Shown here one piece after another: positions 37,170-47,049 of a DNA stretch of 64,000 nucleotides. Below the pieces are notes generated by a model, which saw only the letters and a program-made list of their open reading frames with translations, was not told where the DNA came from and did no database searches. Each line of letters opens with the position of its first letter. Within the stretch, counting starts at the first letter, position 1. The position numbers were made by a program, and so were the translations under genes. The stretch is taken from NCBI RefSeq assembly GCF_020193655.1, contig NZ_JADYVE010000001.1, forward strand, positions 310,001 to 374,000. The letters run 5' to 3'. The stretch comes from Ensifer sp. IC3342 (GTDB lineage: Bacteria > Pseudomonadota > Alphaproteobacteria > Rhizobiales > Rhizobiaceae).

Positions 37170-38087
37170 TCAGATTGTCACGTCGAGCCCGATATCGAGC
37201 GTCGGCGCCGCCATGGTGATCTTCGATGTGGAGATGTAATCGACGCCGGTCTCGGCGATTGCCCGGATCGTGTCGATCTTGACGTTACCCGATGCTTCGA
37301 GCCGCGTGCGGCGCGGGTCGGCGGCATAGTCGCCCGGGCTAAGCCGCCAATGTGCCGCATTGACTGCAACGGCCTCGCGCAGCAAATCCGGTCCCATATT
37401 GTCGAGCAGGATCACATCCGGTGCAGCAGTCAGTGCCTCGCGCATCTGCGCAAGCTCGTCGACCTCGACCTCCACCTTGACGAGATGGCCGCAATAGGCG
37501 CGTGCGGCACGAATGGCGTCGGCAACACCGCCGGATACAGCGATGTGGTTGTCCTTGATCAGCACAGCGTCATCCAGGCCATAGCGATGGTTGGAGCCCC
37601 CGCCGAGACGGACGGCGTATTTCTCCAGGGCACGCAGGCCGGGGATGGTCTTGCGCGTGCAGCAGACCTTGGCGGCGGTATGCGCGATCTCATCGGCGAA
37701 TTTCGCCGTGTAGCTGGCGATCCCGGAGAGATGCATGAGGAAATTGAGCGCGACGCGCTCGGCGGACAGCAAGCCCCTTGCGCGACCGGATATCCGCGCA
37801 ATGGTGGTGCCGGCCGCGACGCGATCACCGTCTGCAGCGAGCGCGTCGAAGCGGATCGACGGATCAATCAGCCGAAATGCCGTTCTTGCCAGTTCCAGCC
37901 CGACGATCACACCAGCATCTCGGACGCGCATGTCCGCCGATGCCGTCACATCCGGACCGATCGTCGATAGAGTCGTGATATCGCCGGCGCGGCCGAGATC
38001 TTCCAGGAGAGCGGCCCTCACCTGGTCCTCGACCATAAGGGCGGGCAGTTCCGGGCACAGCGCGGCAGTCATGGGCGCGGCAGTCAT
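37170..38087 (-). CDS. nadC: Nicotinate-nucleotide diphosphorylase (quinolinate PRTase)
   Basis: 305 residues. Converts quinolinate and PRPP to nicotinate mononucleotide. Family blocks: LLEDLGRAGDITT, LLSAERVALNFLMHLSGIAS, TRKTIPGLRALEKYAV, GGGSNHRYGLDD, DNMGPD and GVDYISTSKIT. Last gene of nadA-nadB-nadC. A possible terminator (arms GCAATTCC at 37124 and GGAATTGC at about 37157) follows. Confidence 0.96.
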   Translation of the reverse strand: MTAAPMTAALCPELPALMVEDQVRAALLEDLGRAGDITTLSTIGPDVTASADMRVRDAGVIVGLELARTAFRLIDPSIRFDALAADGDRVAAGTTIARISGRARGLLSAERVALNFLMHLSGIASYTAKFADEIAHTAAKVCCTRKTIPGLRALEKYAVRLGGGSNHRYGLDDAVLIKDNHIAVSGGVADAIRAARAYCGHLVKVEVEVDELAQMREALTAAPDVILLDNMGPDLLREAVAVNAAHWRLSPGDYAADPRRTRLEASGNVKIDTIRAIAETGVDYISTSKITMAAPTLDIGLDVTI

Positions 38088-38147
38088 GGGCTTGGCTCCT
38101 GCATCTGTCGGGATGTCGTCATAGCGCTTGCAGACACCGGGCTGGCG

Positions 38148-39746
38148 TCACGCGGGCTCGGTTTCGGCCACTTCCGCGGCGAGACGCTCGGCCTGCGCCA
38201 GCGTCAGGTACGTGCGCCGCTGCCATTCGGGGCGCTCGGACGGGCAGTCGGCACGGAAATGGCCACCGCGGCTCTCAGTGCGCTGAAGGGCCGCGACGGC
38301 GATGAGCTTGGCGGTGGTGATGATATTTGCGAAGCGCAGGCGGTTGTTGGCGCGCTCCAGCGCAGCAATCTCGCGGATCGCGCGCGTCAGGCTTTCGCGC
38401 GTGCGGATAACGCCGACGCAGTCGCTCATCAGGCTCCGCAGGATCTTGAACGGTGGGCTGTCCTCGACCGTTACCGGATCGTCGCTCTCGCCAGCGTTGT
38501 CACCCCATTCGGTGAGCTTCGGCGCCGGCAAGGTACCCTTGATGTTTTCCGCAATGCGCGCGGCGAAGACGACTGCCTCGAGCAACGAGTTGGAAGCCAG
38601 ACGGTTGGCGCCGTGAACGCCGGTCGAGGTCACCTCGCCCGCTGCCCAGAGACCATCGATCGAAGTGCGGCCCTGTCCGTCGGTCAGCACCCCGCCCATG
38701 TGATAATGAACCGCCGGAACGACCGGGATTGGCTGCGTCACCGGATCGATTCCCGCTGCATGGCACGAGGCATAAACGGTGGGAAACATCTCCGGGAAAT
38801 GCTTGCCGACCGCCTTGGTGCAATCGAGGAAGGCGCCACGTCCGGCCTGCACCTCGGCGAAAACGCCACGCGAGACGATATCCCGCGGCGCGAGCTCGCC
38901 GTCGGGATGAATATCGAGCATGAAACGGTGACCTGCGGAATTGACAAGCACGGCGCCGTCACCACGCAGGGCCTCCGTAGCCAATGGCGCAGGGTCCTTG
39001 CCGATATTGATCGCAGTCGGATGGAACTGGACGAATTCCGGATCAGCGATGATGGCGCCCGCCCGCGCAGCCATGCCGACACCCTGGCCGCAAGCCTCCC
39101 ACGGGTTGGTGGTGACGGCGTAAAGATGCCCGATGCCACCGGAGCACAGCACCACGGCGCGCGCCGGGAAGGAAACGCGGGTCTTCGATTGACCGGCATC
39201 CGGCCTTGCGACGACACCGGAGATGAAGCGCCCCTCACGCACCAGTTCCTCGACCACATAGCCTTCGATGATGCGGATGGACGGAGTCCTGCGCACGGCG
39301 GCGATCAACGCTTCCATGATCGCCTTGCCGGCCATGTCGCCCCTGACGCGAACGATGCGCCGCTCGGAATGCGCCGCCTCGCGCGAAAGCAGGAGCTTGC
39401 CTTCAAGATCCCGGTCGAAGGGCACGCCGTATTCGAGCAGGTCGTGAATGCGCGCCGGCCCCTCGGCAACCATCATCCGTGTCATTTTCTGGTCGACGAT
39501 GCCGGCACCGGCAGTGACCGTATCCACGACGTGCTTTTCGAACGTGTCACCCGGGCTCATCGCGGCAGCGATGCCACCTTGCGCCCAGGCAGACGATGCG
39601 CCGTGGCCGATCGGGGCGGCGGCAAGGATCGTCACGGGACGCGGCGCCAGCTTCAGTGCGCAGAAGAGCCCGGCAAGCCCGCCGCCGACGATGACGATGT
39701 CATCGATGCCGTTGAAAGATTGCGGGCGAAAATGGTCTTTCAGCAT
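38148..39746 (-). CDS. nadB: L-aspartate oxidase
   Basis: 532 residues. FAD enzyme oxidising aspartate to iminoaspartate. FAD motif [17 protein letters not shown] (17-33), [11 protein letters not shown], the active region [12 protein letters not shown] and the C-terminal FAD segment [16 protein letters not shown]. All family landmarks are intact. 58 bases after nadA and 60 before nadC. Confidence 0.96.
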   Translation of the reverse strand: MLKDHFRPQSFNGIDDIVIVGGGLAGLFCALKLAPRPVTILAAAPIGHGASSAWAQGGIAAAMSPGDTFEKHVVDTVTAGAGIVDQKMTRMMVAEGPARIHDLLEYGVPFDRDLEGKLLLSREAAHSERRIVRVRGDMAGKAIMEALIAAVRRTPSIRIIEGYVVEELVREGRFISGVVARPDAGQSKTRVSFPARAVVLCSGGIGHLYAVTTNPWEACGQGVGMAARAGAIIADPEFVQFHPTAINIGKDPAPLATEALRGDGAVLVNSAGHRFMLDIHPDGELAPRDIVSRGVFAEVQAGRGAFLDCTKAVGKHFPEMFPTVYASCHAAGIDPVTQPIPVVPAVHYHMGGVLTDGQGRTSIDGLWAAGEVTSTGVHGANRLASNSLLEAVVFAARIAENIKGTLPAPKLTEWGDNAGESDDPVTVEDSPPFKILRSLMSDCVGVIRTRESLTRAIREIAALERANNRLRFANIITTAKLIAVAALQRTESRGGHFRADCPSERPEWQRRTYLTLAQAERLAAEVAETEPA

Positions 39747-39804
39747 GGTTCGGCAGCTCCTCCAACCGCATGCATGGGCGCCGGGCTACAGGCCCGGACA
39801 TCGA

Positions 39805-40884
39805 TTACTGCTTGAGGTTCACCATGCGCTCAACCGCAAGGCGTGCGCGACCGGCGATCGCCGGGTCGACCAGAACCTCTTCCGTCATGGTGAGCAGGCT
39901 GTCGAGGATCTTCGGCAGCGTGATGCGCTTCATGTGCGGACACAGATTGCACGGCTTGACGAAATTAACGCCCTCGACTTCCGCCTGGATATTGGAAGCC
40001 ATGGAGCATTCGGTGACGAGAAGTACCCTTTGCGGCTGCTTGTCCTTGACGTAGTTGATCATGCCCGACGTGGACCCGGAGAAATCGCAAACGGCGATGA
40101 CATCGGGGTGGCACTCCGGATGGCCGATGATCTCGATGCCCGGATTTGCCTCCTTATATGCGAGGAGTTCCGCCGCGGTGAAGCGTTCATGGACCTCGCA
40201 ATGGCCCTTCCAGGTGAGGATCTTCTTGTTCGTCTGACGCGCGACATTCATCGCGAGATATTCGTCGGGAATGCAGAGGACGGTGTCGGACTCCAGGCTC
40301 TCGACGACCGCCAGCACGTTGGACGATGTGCAGCAGATGTCGGTCTCCGCCTTCACTTCGGCCGAGGTGTTGACGTAGGTAACGACCGGCACGCCGGGGT
40401 AACGCTCCTTGAGCAAGCGTACATCCGCGCCGGTGATCGATTCGGACAACGAGCAACCCGCCTTGGCGTCCGGGATCAGCACGGTCTTTTCCGGATTGAG
40501 GAGCTTCGAGGTCTCGGCCATGAAATGCACGCCGCACTGGACGATGATTTCGGCGTCGACCTTGGTGGCGTCGCGCGCGAGCTGCAGTGAATCCCCGACT
40601 ATGTCGGCGACGCAATGGAAGATATCGGGCGTCTGGTAGTTATGCGCCAGAATGACGGCGTTGCGCTCCTTCTTCAGCCGGTTAATCGCATGAACATAGG
40701 GCGCGTAGGCGGGCCATTCGATCGCCGGGATGAAGTCCTTGACCTTCTCGTAGAGATGCGCGGTTTCGCGGGCGATCGCCGGCGTATAGGCAAGGTCCGG
40801 CTTTTCGATGACACCGAAACGCGCGGCCGCGCTGACGAATGCCGGGGCTGGCGCTGCGTCCGCGCGAAGGTCAAGATTGGTCAT
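39805..40884 (-). CDS. nadA: Quinolinate synthase
   Basis: 359 residues, the first gene of the operon. [4Fe-4S] enzyme condensing iminoaspartate with dihydroxyacetone phosphate. The three cluster cysteines are in [17 protein letters not shown] and CNLCPHM. ILAHNYQ and HPECHPDV are further active-site blocks. GGAGAGGAGAG lies before the ATG, and the upstream palindrome overlaps its promoter. Confidence 0.97.
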   Translation of the reverse strand: MTNLDLRADAAPAPAFVSAAARFGVIEKPDLAYTPAIARETAHLYEKVKDFIPAIEWPAYAPYVHAINRLKKERNAVILAHNYQTPDIFHCVADIVGDSLQLARDATKVDAEIIVQCGVHFMAETSKLLNPEKTVLIPDAKAGCSLSESITGADVRLLKERYPGVPVVTYVNTSAEVKAETDICCTSSNVLAVVESLESDTVLCIPDEYLAMNVARQTNKKILTWKGHCEVHERFTAAELLAYKEANPGIEIIGHPECHPDVIAVCDFSGSTSGMINYVKDKQPQRVLLVTECSMASNIQAEVEGVNFVKPCNLCPHMKRITLPKILDSLLTMTEEVLVDPAIAGRARLAVERMVNLKQ

Positions 40885-40916
40885 CGTCTCTCCTCTCCCG
40901 CCGTTTCCGGCAGTTT

Positions 40917-40950
40917 CTAATTATGCTCAGATTGAGCATAATTAGGTCAA
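40917..40950 (-). promoter_or_regulatory. nadABC operator palindrome and overlapping promoter
   Basis: Perfect inverted repeat of 13-base arms (CTAATTATGCTCA at 40917-40929, complement at 40933-40945) around GAT. On the minus strand TTGACC (40950-40945) and CATAAT (40925-40920) form a promoter with 19-base spacing, so a bound repressor would block it. A NadQ-type protein at 35453 is the likely ligand-binding partner. Confidence 0.85.
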
Positions 40951-41010
40951 AACAAAAGCGGCGAAGCCGCGGCGACTGATTTAGAAAGTTTTGTGACAGA
41001 TTTCAAGGAG

Positions 41011-41033
41011 GATGCGCCCATTTCGGGCGCATC
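41011..41033 (-). terminator. Hairpin terminator after the MFS gene
   Basis: GATGCGCCC (41011-41019) pairs with GGGCGCATC (41025-41033), loop of five bases. Located 12 bases after the MFS stop on the minus strand, insulating the nadA promoter. Weak T-run. Confidence 0.6.
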
Positions 41034-41045
41034 GTATCGTGTCGG

Positions 41046-42284
41046 TCAAGCCATCGCCGGTCTTGCGACGCCGCGCTCCTCGATCGGCCAGTGGACGATG
41101 GCCGCAAAAACGCCGAGCGCGACACCCAACCACCAGACCGGATCATAGGAACTGAAGCGGTCGTAAAGATAGCCGCCCATCCAGACACCGAGGAAGGAAC
41201 CGATCTGGTGGGAAAGGAAGACGATGCCGCCAAGCAGGCCAAGATGTCTCGTTCCAAACATGATCGCCACGAGACCATTGGTCGGCGGCACGGTCGACAG
41301 CCATAGCAAGCCCATGACAATGGCGAAGATGATGACCGAAGTCGGCGACTGCGGCAGCAGCAGGAAGGCCGTAACAGCGACCGATCGGGCAAGATAGATC
41401 AGCGCCAGGAAATAGGGCTTCGAATAGCGCTGTCCGATGATGCCGGCCGAGAACGACCCGATGATGTTGAAAAAACCGATCAGCGCAAGCGCAATTACCG
41501 CATAACGGGCATCGATGCCGATGTCGCCGATATAGGCGGGGAAATGGGCGGTGATGAAGGCAACCTGATAGCCACAAACGAAGAAGCCCGAAACCAGCAG
41601 CAAATAGCTTCTATGCCCCATTGCCTCCCTCAGTGCCTCGCCAACCGTCTGCTTGTAAAGCGTTTCCGACTGGCGACCGGAGGACGCATTGCCGCGCAAG
41701 GGAATTGCGACAAGCGGAACGAGCAGCATCAGCACGCCGAGATAGACTAGGCTGTCGGACCAGCCAAAGGCGGAGATCAGTCCCTGGCTGAGCGGCGCGA
41801 ACAGGAACATGCCGGCCGAGCCCGCAGCCGTGCCGATGCCGAAGGCGAGCGAACGCTGCTCCGGCGCGACATTGCGGGCAAATGCGGAAAGCACGATGCC
41901 GAAGGAACCGGACGCAACGCCGAGACCGACGAGCACACCGCCGCCGACATGCAGCCAGATCGGCGCATTGGCAAAGGCCATGATGACGAGACCCGCCGCG
42001 TAAACAAGGCCGGACAGCGCCAGTACGCGCCAGGTGCCGAACTTGTCGGCTATTGCCCCGAAGAACGGCTGGCCAAGCCCCCAGCAGAGATTCTGGAGCG
42101 CCATCGCGAGGCCGAACGTCGTTCGATCCCACCCCGTGTCGGCAAGCATCGGCAACTGGAAGAAACCCATGGCGGAGCGCGGACCGAAGGTGAGCATCGC
42201 GATCACGGAACCGGCTGCGATGATCAGCCATGGCAGGCCGCTGCGCTCGGAAACATCGGTTGCGGTGGCAGAAACAGCGGACAT
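41046..42284 (-). CDS. MFS transporter
   Basis: 412 residues, twelve predicted helices. N-terminal GPRSAMGFFQLPMLADTGW and the loop 2-3 motif GAIADKFGTWRV mark a major facilitator; an OFA-like or monocarboxylate-type member is the nearest guess. Its transcription is in the same direction as nadABC and its promoter region carries a degenerate copy of the nad operator core (42354-42367), so uptake or export of a pyridine precursor is possible but unproven. Confidence 0.85.
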   Translation of the reverse strand: MSAVSATATDVSERSGLPWLIIAAGSVIAMLTFGPRSAMGFFQLPMLADTGWDRTTFGLAMALQNLCWGLGQPFFGAIADKFGTWRVLALSGLVYAAGLVIMAFANAPIWLHVGGGVLVGLGVASGSFGIVLSAFARNVAPEQRSLAFGIGTAAGSAGMFLFAPLSQGLISAFGWSDSLVYLGVLMLLVPLVAIPLRGNASSGRQSETLYKQTVGEALREAMGHRSYLLLVSGFFVCGYQVAFITAHFPAYIGDIGIDARYAVIALALIGFFNIIGSFSAGIIGQRYSKPYFLALIYLARSVAVTAFLLLPQSPTSVIIFAIVMGLLWLSTVPPTNGLVAIMFGTRHLGLLGGIVFLSHQIGSFLGVWMGGYLYDRFSSYDPVWWLGVALGVFAAIVHWPIEERGVARPAMA

Positions 42285-42322
42285 GGACGAGCTCCGGTCG
42301 ATGAGGGGCCATAGCTATGGCA

Positions 42323-42370
42323 GCTCGAATTGATGAGGGCGCATGCTATGGCCATGCTCAAATTGAGGAA
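42323..42370 (-). promoter_or_regulatory. Degenerate nad-operator-like sites before the MFS gene
   Basis: ATGCTCA-AAT-TGAG (42354-42367) matches ATGCTCA-GAT-TGAG of the nad operator in its core but loses the right outer arm. A weaker version, GCTCGAATTGATGAG, lies at 42323-42337. Both are 40-85 bases before the start codon. Confidence 0.4.
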
Positions 42371-42449
42371 AGCCAATTAAATTGACGATGAGATCACAGG
42401 AATTGATGCTGCAGGGGCCGCGATAAAGGCGCCCCACATCGAACGTGCA

Positions 42450-43301
42450 TCATTGGGCGGCACGTAACTTCATCTGCCAGCGCTCGCTGCGCCGGCGGAC
42501 GACATTGACGTCGTCTCCAAGCTTAAGGGGGCCCTCCCCCCGCGGCACGGCGTTCCAACCGAAAAGAACACCCGCCACGCGCCGGTCGGCGGACATGCGT
42601 TTTTCCGCAAGACCGTGGATCGGATTGCCGCCAACCCTCTCGCCCGTCAGTTGGTCCTGCGTGGTCATAATGCATCTGGCGCAAGGTTTGACGAGATCAA
42701 AGGCGATGCCCGCGATTTCGAGACTTTCCCACCAATCCTCCTCCCAAGGGTCATCGCAATCGATCAGGATATTGGTGCGGAAACGCTCCATGCCGACTGG
42801 CTCCTGCCCCTTCTCGACCAGCGTGCGGTTGAGGTCGGCAAGCGACCCGGTCGTCGTAATGAGGATCGGAAAGCCATCGGCAAATCCGACCGGCGCTGCC
42901 GCACCCGCCCATTCGGCGCCGACGAAGCGCTCCGCTTCTTCGTCCATATGGACGAGCTTCACCGGTCGCCCGAACCAACCTGAAAGCACGTCATTGGCCC
43001 CATCGTCGGCCACCGCGGCGTCCACATCGCTCGACCAGACGCGGACACCGAGTCGATGGTCCGGATCGAAGCGCACGGACAGTTCATTGCCGTTCATTTT
43101 CAGGTGTACGCCGCCATCGATGTGCGCCGCTTCGACCTGTGCCAGCGCCTGCAACTCGCGTTGGGTAATGAACCGGCCATCCGGTTCGACCACCATAAAG
43201 CGCCGATCGCCGGCGAGCCCATCGAAATCGACTGTCACCATGGTTTGCGGAATGGCGCGGCCGCTCTTCAGGGGATGGATGTTAAGGCCGGTCACTTTCA
43301 T
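42450..43301 (-). CDS. MOSC domain protein (YcbX/mARC-like)
   Basis: 283 residues from ATG 43301 (GGGAAGA upstream). N-terminal MOSC beta-barrel (MKVTGLNIHPLKSGRAI, GDRRFMVVEPDGRFITQRE) and MOSC domain with the molybdenum-binding cysteine in VKPCARCIMTT. Unlike E. coli YcbX there is no C-terminal ferredoxin domain, so electrons must come from elsewhere. Likely reduces N-hydroxylated compounds. Confidence 0.87.
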   Translation of the reverse strand: MKVTGLNIHPLKSGRAIPQTMVTVDFDGLAGDRRFMVVEPDGRFITQRELQALAQVEAAHIDGGVHLKMNGNELSVRFDPDHRLGVRVWSSDVDAAVADDGANDVLSGWFGRPVKLVHMDEEAERFVGAEWAGAAAPVGFADGFPILITTTGSLADLNRTLVEKGQEPVGMERFRTNILIDCDDPWEEDWWESLEIAGIAFDLVKPCARCIMTTQDQLTGERVGGNPIHGLAEKRMSADRRVAGVLFGWNAVPRGEGPLKLGDDVNVVRRRSERWQMKLRAAQ

Positions 43302-43380
43302 GTCGATCTTCCCGAGCTCAGAAATTGATTCAGGCCGCTCGCAATCTGATTCACGGAGCGGCGCCAATGCGTTGAAAGAT

Positions 43381-44037
43381 TTAGATTTCATCAAGCAGCA
43401 TGGCAAGCACGCCACGCAGCCTTGCTTGCCGCTCCGTCGCCAGCCGACGCCCTGTCACCGTCTGGAAACCGTCCGCGAGATGAAAGAGCTTTGTCTCGAA
43501 GTGGTCGATCGCAAAGGCCCTGTCGTCGAGCGGCCGATTCTCGGCCAGCGGGTCGAGCGGATCGTAGAGCCCGCTGCCCATGCGTCCGGCGATGTAGAAA
43601 CAACGCGCCGCGCCCACCATGCCGATCGCGTCCAGCCTGTCGGCGTCCTGCAGAATTTTTGCCTCAGGCGTCTCGGGCGGCAAGTTGGCGGAAAAGCTGT
43701 GCGTGAGGATCGCGTGGGCGACGGGAGAAATATCCGCCGTGCGCCAGCCCAGCCCGTCGAGGATTTGCCATGCCTTCTCCGCGGCAAGCCGGGAAGCCTC
43801 GGCACGCTGCGGTGAATTCTTCTCGATCGAAACGCAATCGTGGAGCAGGACGGCGGCCGCGAGAATGCGCGTGTCGCTGCCCTCCTCGGCCTGTATGCGC
43901 ATGGCGTTTTTCCAGACGCGAATGAGATGCGACGCATCGTGCGAACCGTCGCCATCGGCAAAGGCATGCGGCAAGAGCTCCCTCGCAAGCTCGTCATGAG
44001 GCGCAAAGGCTGCGGCCAGTTCCGGAAGGCGTGTCAT
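43381..44037 (-). CDS. HD domain phosphohydrolase (YedJ-like)
   Basis: 218 residues. Metal ligands DASHLIRVWKNA, LLHDCVSIEKNSP and LQDADRLDAIGMVG define an HD fold of the YedJ type. Substrate unknown. It starts by an ATGA overlap at the end of the DUF2339 gene, so the two are translated together. Confidence 0.87.
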   Translation of the reverse strand: MTRLPELAAAFAPHDELARELLPHAFADGDGSHDASHLIRVWKNAMRIQAEEGSDTRILAAAVLLHDCVSIEKNSPQRAEASRLAAEKAWQILDGLGWRTADISPVAHAILTHSFSANLPPETPEAKILQDADRLDAIGMVGAARCFYIAGRMGSGLYDPLDPLAENRPLDDRAFAIDHFETKLFHLADGFQTVTGRRLATERQARLRGVLAMLLDEI

Positions 44038-46853
44038 GCGCGGCTTGTCCTTTCGCCTGACTCAGTCGCGGTTCCAGCAGCGTCGGGCCGGCCGCCGTTC
44101 CCCGTATTGGAGAGGATCTTCTGGTAGAAGAGGCCGATACCGATTAGCACGCCACCGAGGCCGATGAAGGACAGGGCGCGCAGGAAGCCTTCCAGATTCG
44201 ACATGTCGATAAGGAAGACCTTGAGCACGGCGATGAAGACGAGCACGGCCGAGGCAATGCGGATGCTCTTCGCATTGAAGCGTGAGCCAACGACCAGGAG
44301 CAGCACGCCGAGTACGAGCCAGACCACCGAATAGGTGTAGGTTTCCCCCTGGAGGAAGCCCTTCCAATCCGCGATATTCTCCCCTTGCCAGAAGCGGCGA
44401 ACGCTGAGGCTCGCCCAGGCAAAAGCGAGGACGGCACCGCTTACCGCAAGAGCGGCCACATAAGGCCAGGGGCGCTTGTCGCGTGCATACCAGGAGAGGC
44501 CTGCATAGGCGATGCCGGGCAACAGATAGCCGATGAAGAGCAGATCGAAGAACGGGATCCTCCCGAGCAGTTCGCCACTGAAATAGGGATTGAGGCCAAA
44601 AAGGTGCGCCGAAAGCACCGATAGCATCGAGAGCACGCCGAGCACCATGCCGCCGTAGCGGAACACCGGACTCGGCGACCTCGTGTCCAGGGTCATCAAG
44701 ATGCCGGACGCCCCGATTGCAAGCAGCGTATAGATGGACTGCTCCGCAAGCGTCGGAACGGAGCTGTCCAGGACGCCGCCATTCATTGCGTGACGAACAA
44801 GGATCGCCAGTGTGAGCAGCACGAAGAGGCTTGCGAGCGCCTGCAGTAGATTGCGCACGCGCGTCGCCGGCGACGCGCGAAGCAGATAGGCGGACGCCAC
44901 CAGCAGCAGCGCCGGAATGCCGTAGCCCGGCAGGAGGGCATTGAAGACTGGCGTCGTCGAGAGATTGCCGGCACCGACGATCGTCGGCTCCCAACCGATC
45001 CGCGTCAGAACTACCAGGGCAGATCCGACGGTTATCCAGGGCAGAACGGGCCACGAGCGAGCGCGTGTGGCGAAGGTGTATCCGGCGCCGAGAAGAGCGA
45101 CCGCAAGAGTAGTGACGAGGCCGTCCGTCCAGGCATGCAGACCGAGGACGAAGAGGCCAAAGGAGCCCGCAACCGACAGCCCGCCGGCGATATGCAAATC
45201 CCTCGTTTCGGCGCTTCGGCGGTATAACCACTCCACGAGTACAAGAAGAAACGAACCGCTGACGAAGGCTGCGAGCCCATGCGCCAGATCGAAGGCGAAT
45301 TTGCCCGTCATGAGGAAGGACATGGCCAAAAGCGCGTTTGGCACGATAGCGGCAATACCCGCCCACAGGATGGCAAACTGCGATTGTGTCTCAAGCCGCC
45401 TGGCGAGTACGAAGGAAGCCAAGAGGACGAAGACGGCCGACAGCATCATCGCGGTCAGCATCGCCGTGCTGCCGGAAACGGCGATCTCGGGCTGCGCGCG
45501 AGACGGATCGAGATAGGCAAGAACGTCGCTGAGCGCAGTCAGGCTCCACGTGCCGGCGATCGCGCCGAAGGCGGCGGAGAGAGCGGGATAAACCGCCGTT
45601 GCCCTCAGTGCGCCGACCACCGCAAGCGCTGCGATCACCGCGATAAATTCCTGGACCGGGAAATGCTCGACGGTGACGGCCGGGCTGATAAAGAGCAGTG
45701 CCAGAACCGTTGCCGCGATCGCGGCCGAAACGGTAACTGCCGCACGGGGCGGCGCGAACAGTCGCTCCCAAGGGCTGCCCGCGGTCGCAGCGGCACGTCC
45801 TTCCTCCGGCGCGCCTTGTATCCCCGCCGCTCGCTCGGCGGCGCCGGGCCAGATCAATCCGACACCTGCAAGCATCACCAACAGCGCGAAAGTGACCGGG
45901 GGAGCCTCGAAGGGCGTCACACCGACAACATAGGCGAGCCCCCAAAGGCCAAGCCCGGTATTGGCGAGCGTCGGCACAACGGTCCACTGGCGCAGGCGCG
46001 AAGCGCAGAGCGTCGCAAGCCAGGCAATCGAGAGGAAGCCGAACAGCACCCAGGGTCGAGGTTCTGCGCTCGATACAAACAAGGGTGTGAGCAAGGAGGC
46101 GAGAAGCCCGAGTCCGGCAAGCGCCTGGCCATGCAGCAGCGACAAAGCCACCGTCACCAGCGAAACCGTCGCCAGCAGTACGAAAGCAGTCGCCGTGCCG
46201 AAGAATCCGTAGATGCCATGGGCAGCATAGACGACACCGAACAGCGTGACGGCGCCGGCCGCCGTCAGCACACCCGGGATCATCGCATGACGGAACCTGT
46301 CGGCAATCGTCGGCACCGCACGACGACGGATCACTTCGCCGGCCACCCCAAGCACAAGACCGAAAGCCGCCGCGAGCGTCAGTCGAACGACGGGGCTCAG
46401 CAGCCCTGCATCGATCGAATATTGCACCAGGAAGTAGCCACCGAGCGCCAGCGCCAGGCCGCCGACCCAAACGGGCCATTGGCCGCCGATTCGGCTTTCG
46501 AGGCTTTCTGTCACGGGCGTCGGCGCCTCTGCGGCAACCTGCTCGTCCTGGTCCGCCTTCTCGGCCTTCTCCAGGTCTTGCGTCTCCCCGCCGAAGATTC
46601 GCGCGCCTTCTCGCGCCGCCCGCGACCAGGGACCATCCTTCCCTTCATCTTCGATGGCGATCGCTTCCGGCGCCTGCGCCTCGTCGGCCGCCAGCGAGGG
46701 AGCCGGTTCGGCCGCGGTCTGCCGCCCGCTCAAGCGAGCGATCTCGACCTTCAGCGAATTGATCTCGTTCTCCAGCCGCTCCGCGGTCTTTCGGCCGCCG
46801 AGAAAAGCGGCAAGCGCCATGGCAAAGGCAACAAAGGCAATGACTTCCAGCAT
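44034..46853 (-). CDS. DUF2339 polytopic membrane protein
   Basis: 939 residues from ATG 46853. An N-terminal helix (1-18) and short coiled coil (ERLENEINSLKVEIARL) are followed by an acidic linker, then more than 20 hydrophobic segments. SRIGGQWPVWVGGLALALGGYFLV begins the DUF2339 domain. The function of the family is unknown. The gene is divergent from phoX, and whether the shared intergenic Pho box also serves it cannot be told. Confidence 0.87.
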   Translation of the reverse strand: MLEVIAFVAFAMALAAFLGGRKTAERLENEINSLKVEIARLSGRQTAAEPAPSLAADEAQAPEAIAIEDEGKDGPWSRAAREGARIFGGETQDLEKAEKADQDEQVAAEAPTPVTESLESRIGGQWPVWVGGLALALGGYFLVQYSIDAGLLSPVVRLTLAAAFGLVLGVAGEVIRRRAVPTIADRFRHAMIPGVLTAAGAVTLFGVVYAAHGIYGFFGTATAFVLLATVSLVTVALSLLHGQALAGLGLLASLLTPLFVSSAEPRPWVLFGFLSIAWLATLCASRLRQWTVVPTLANTGLGLWGLAYVVGVTPFEAPPVTFALLVMLAGVGLIWPGAAERAAGIQGAPEEGRAAATAGSPWERLFAPPRAAVTVSAAIAATVLALLFISPAVTVEHFPVQEFIAVIAALAVVGALRATAVYPALSAAFGAIAGTWSLTALSDVLAYLDPSRAQPEIAVSGSTAMLTAMMLSAVFVLLASFVLARRLETQSQFAILWAGIAAIVPNALLAMSFLMTGKFAFDLAHGLAAFVSGSFLLVLVEWLYRRSAETRDLHIAGGLSVAGSFGLFVLGLHAWTDGLVTTLAVALLGAGYTFATRARSWPVLPWITVGSALVVLTRIGWEPTIVGAGNLSTTPVFNALLPGYGIPALLLVASAYLLRASPATRVRNLLQALASLFVLLTLAILVRHAMNGGVLDSSVPTLAEQSIYTLLAIGASGILMTLDTRSPSPVFRYGGMVLGVLSMLSVLSAHLFGLNPYFSGELLGRIPFFDLLFIGYLLPGIAYAGLSWYARDKRPWPYVAALAVSGAVLAFAWASLSVRRFWQGENIADWKGFLQGETYTYSVVWLVLGVLLLVVGSRFNAKSIRIASAVLVFIAVLKVFLIDMSNLEGFLRALSFIGLGGVLIGIGLFYQKILSNTGNGGRPDAAGTATESGERTSRA

Positions 46854-46956
46854 CTTTCCCCCTGGCCACAGTCTTCGCAGGCTGCTCGCGACCATACAGG
46901 TTTTCGCGCAAGCGCCAAATGCATTGACAGCGGGGCGCAGCAATCTCTTCACTGAA

Positions 46957-46974
46957 CTGTCGCGGAACTGTCAT
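46957..46974 (+). promoter_or_regulatory. Pho box before phoX
   Basis: CTGTCGC (46957-46963), GGAA, CTGTCAT (46968-46974): two direct repeats 11 bases apart as bound by PhoB. A third weaker unit TCTTCAC (46946-46952) keeps the same spacing. It lies about 75 bases before phoX. Confidence 0.82.
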
Positions 46975-47049
46975 GAACTTGCTGCTACAGCGGCAGGCGG
47001 ACGTCGCAGGAAAGGCGGCGGCTCTATCGTTCAATGAGGAGAACCGGCA

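Noticed and set aside
38259-39815. 518-residue plus-strand open frame
   Set aside because: Antisense to nadB, whose FAD and active-site blocks are intact.
45279-46955. 558-residue plus-strand open frame
   Set aside because: Antisense of the DUF2339 gene; charged low-complexity product with no ribosome site.
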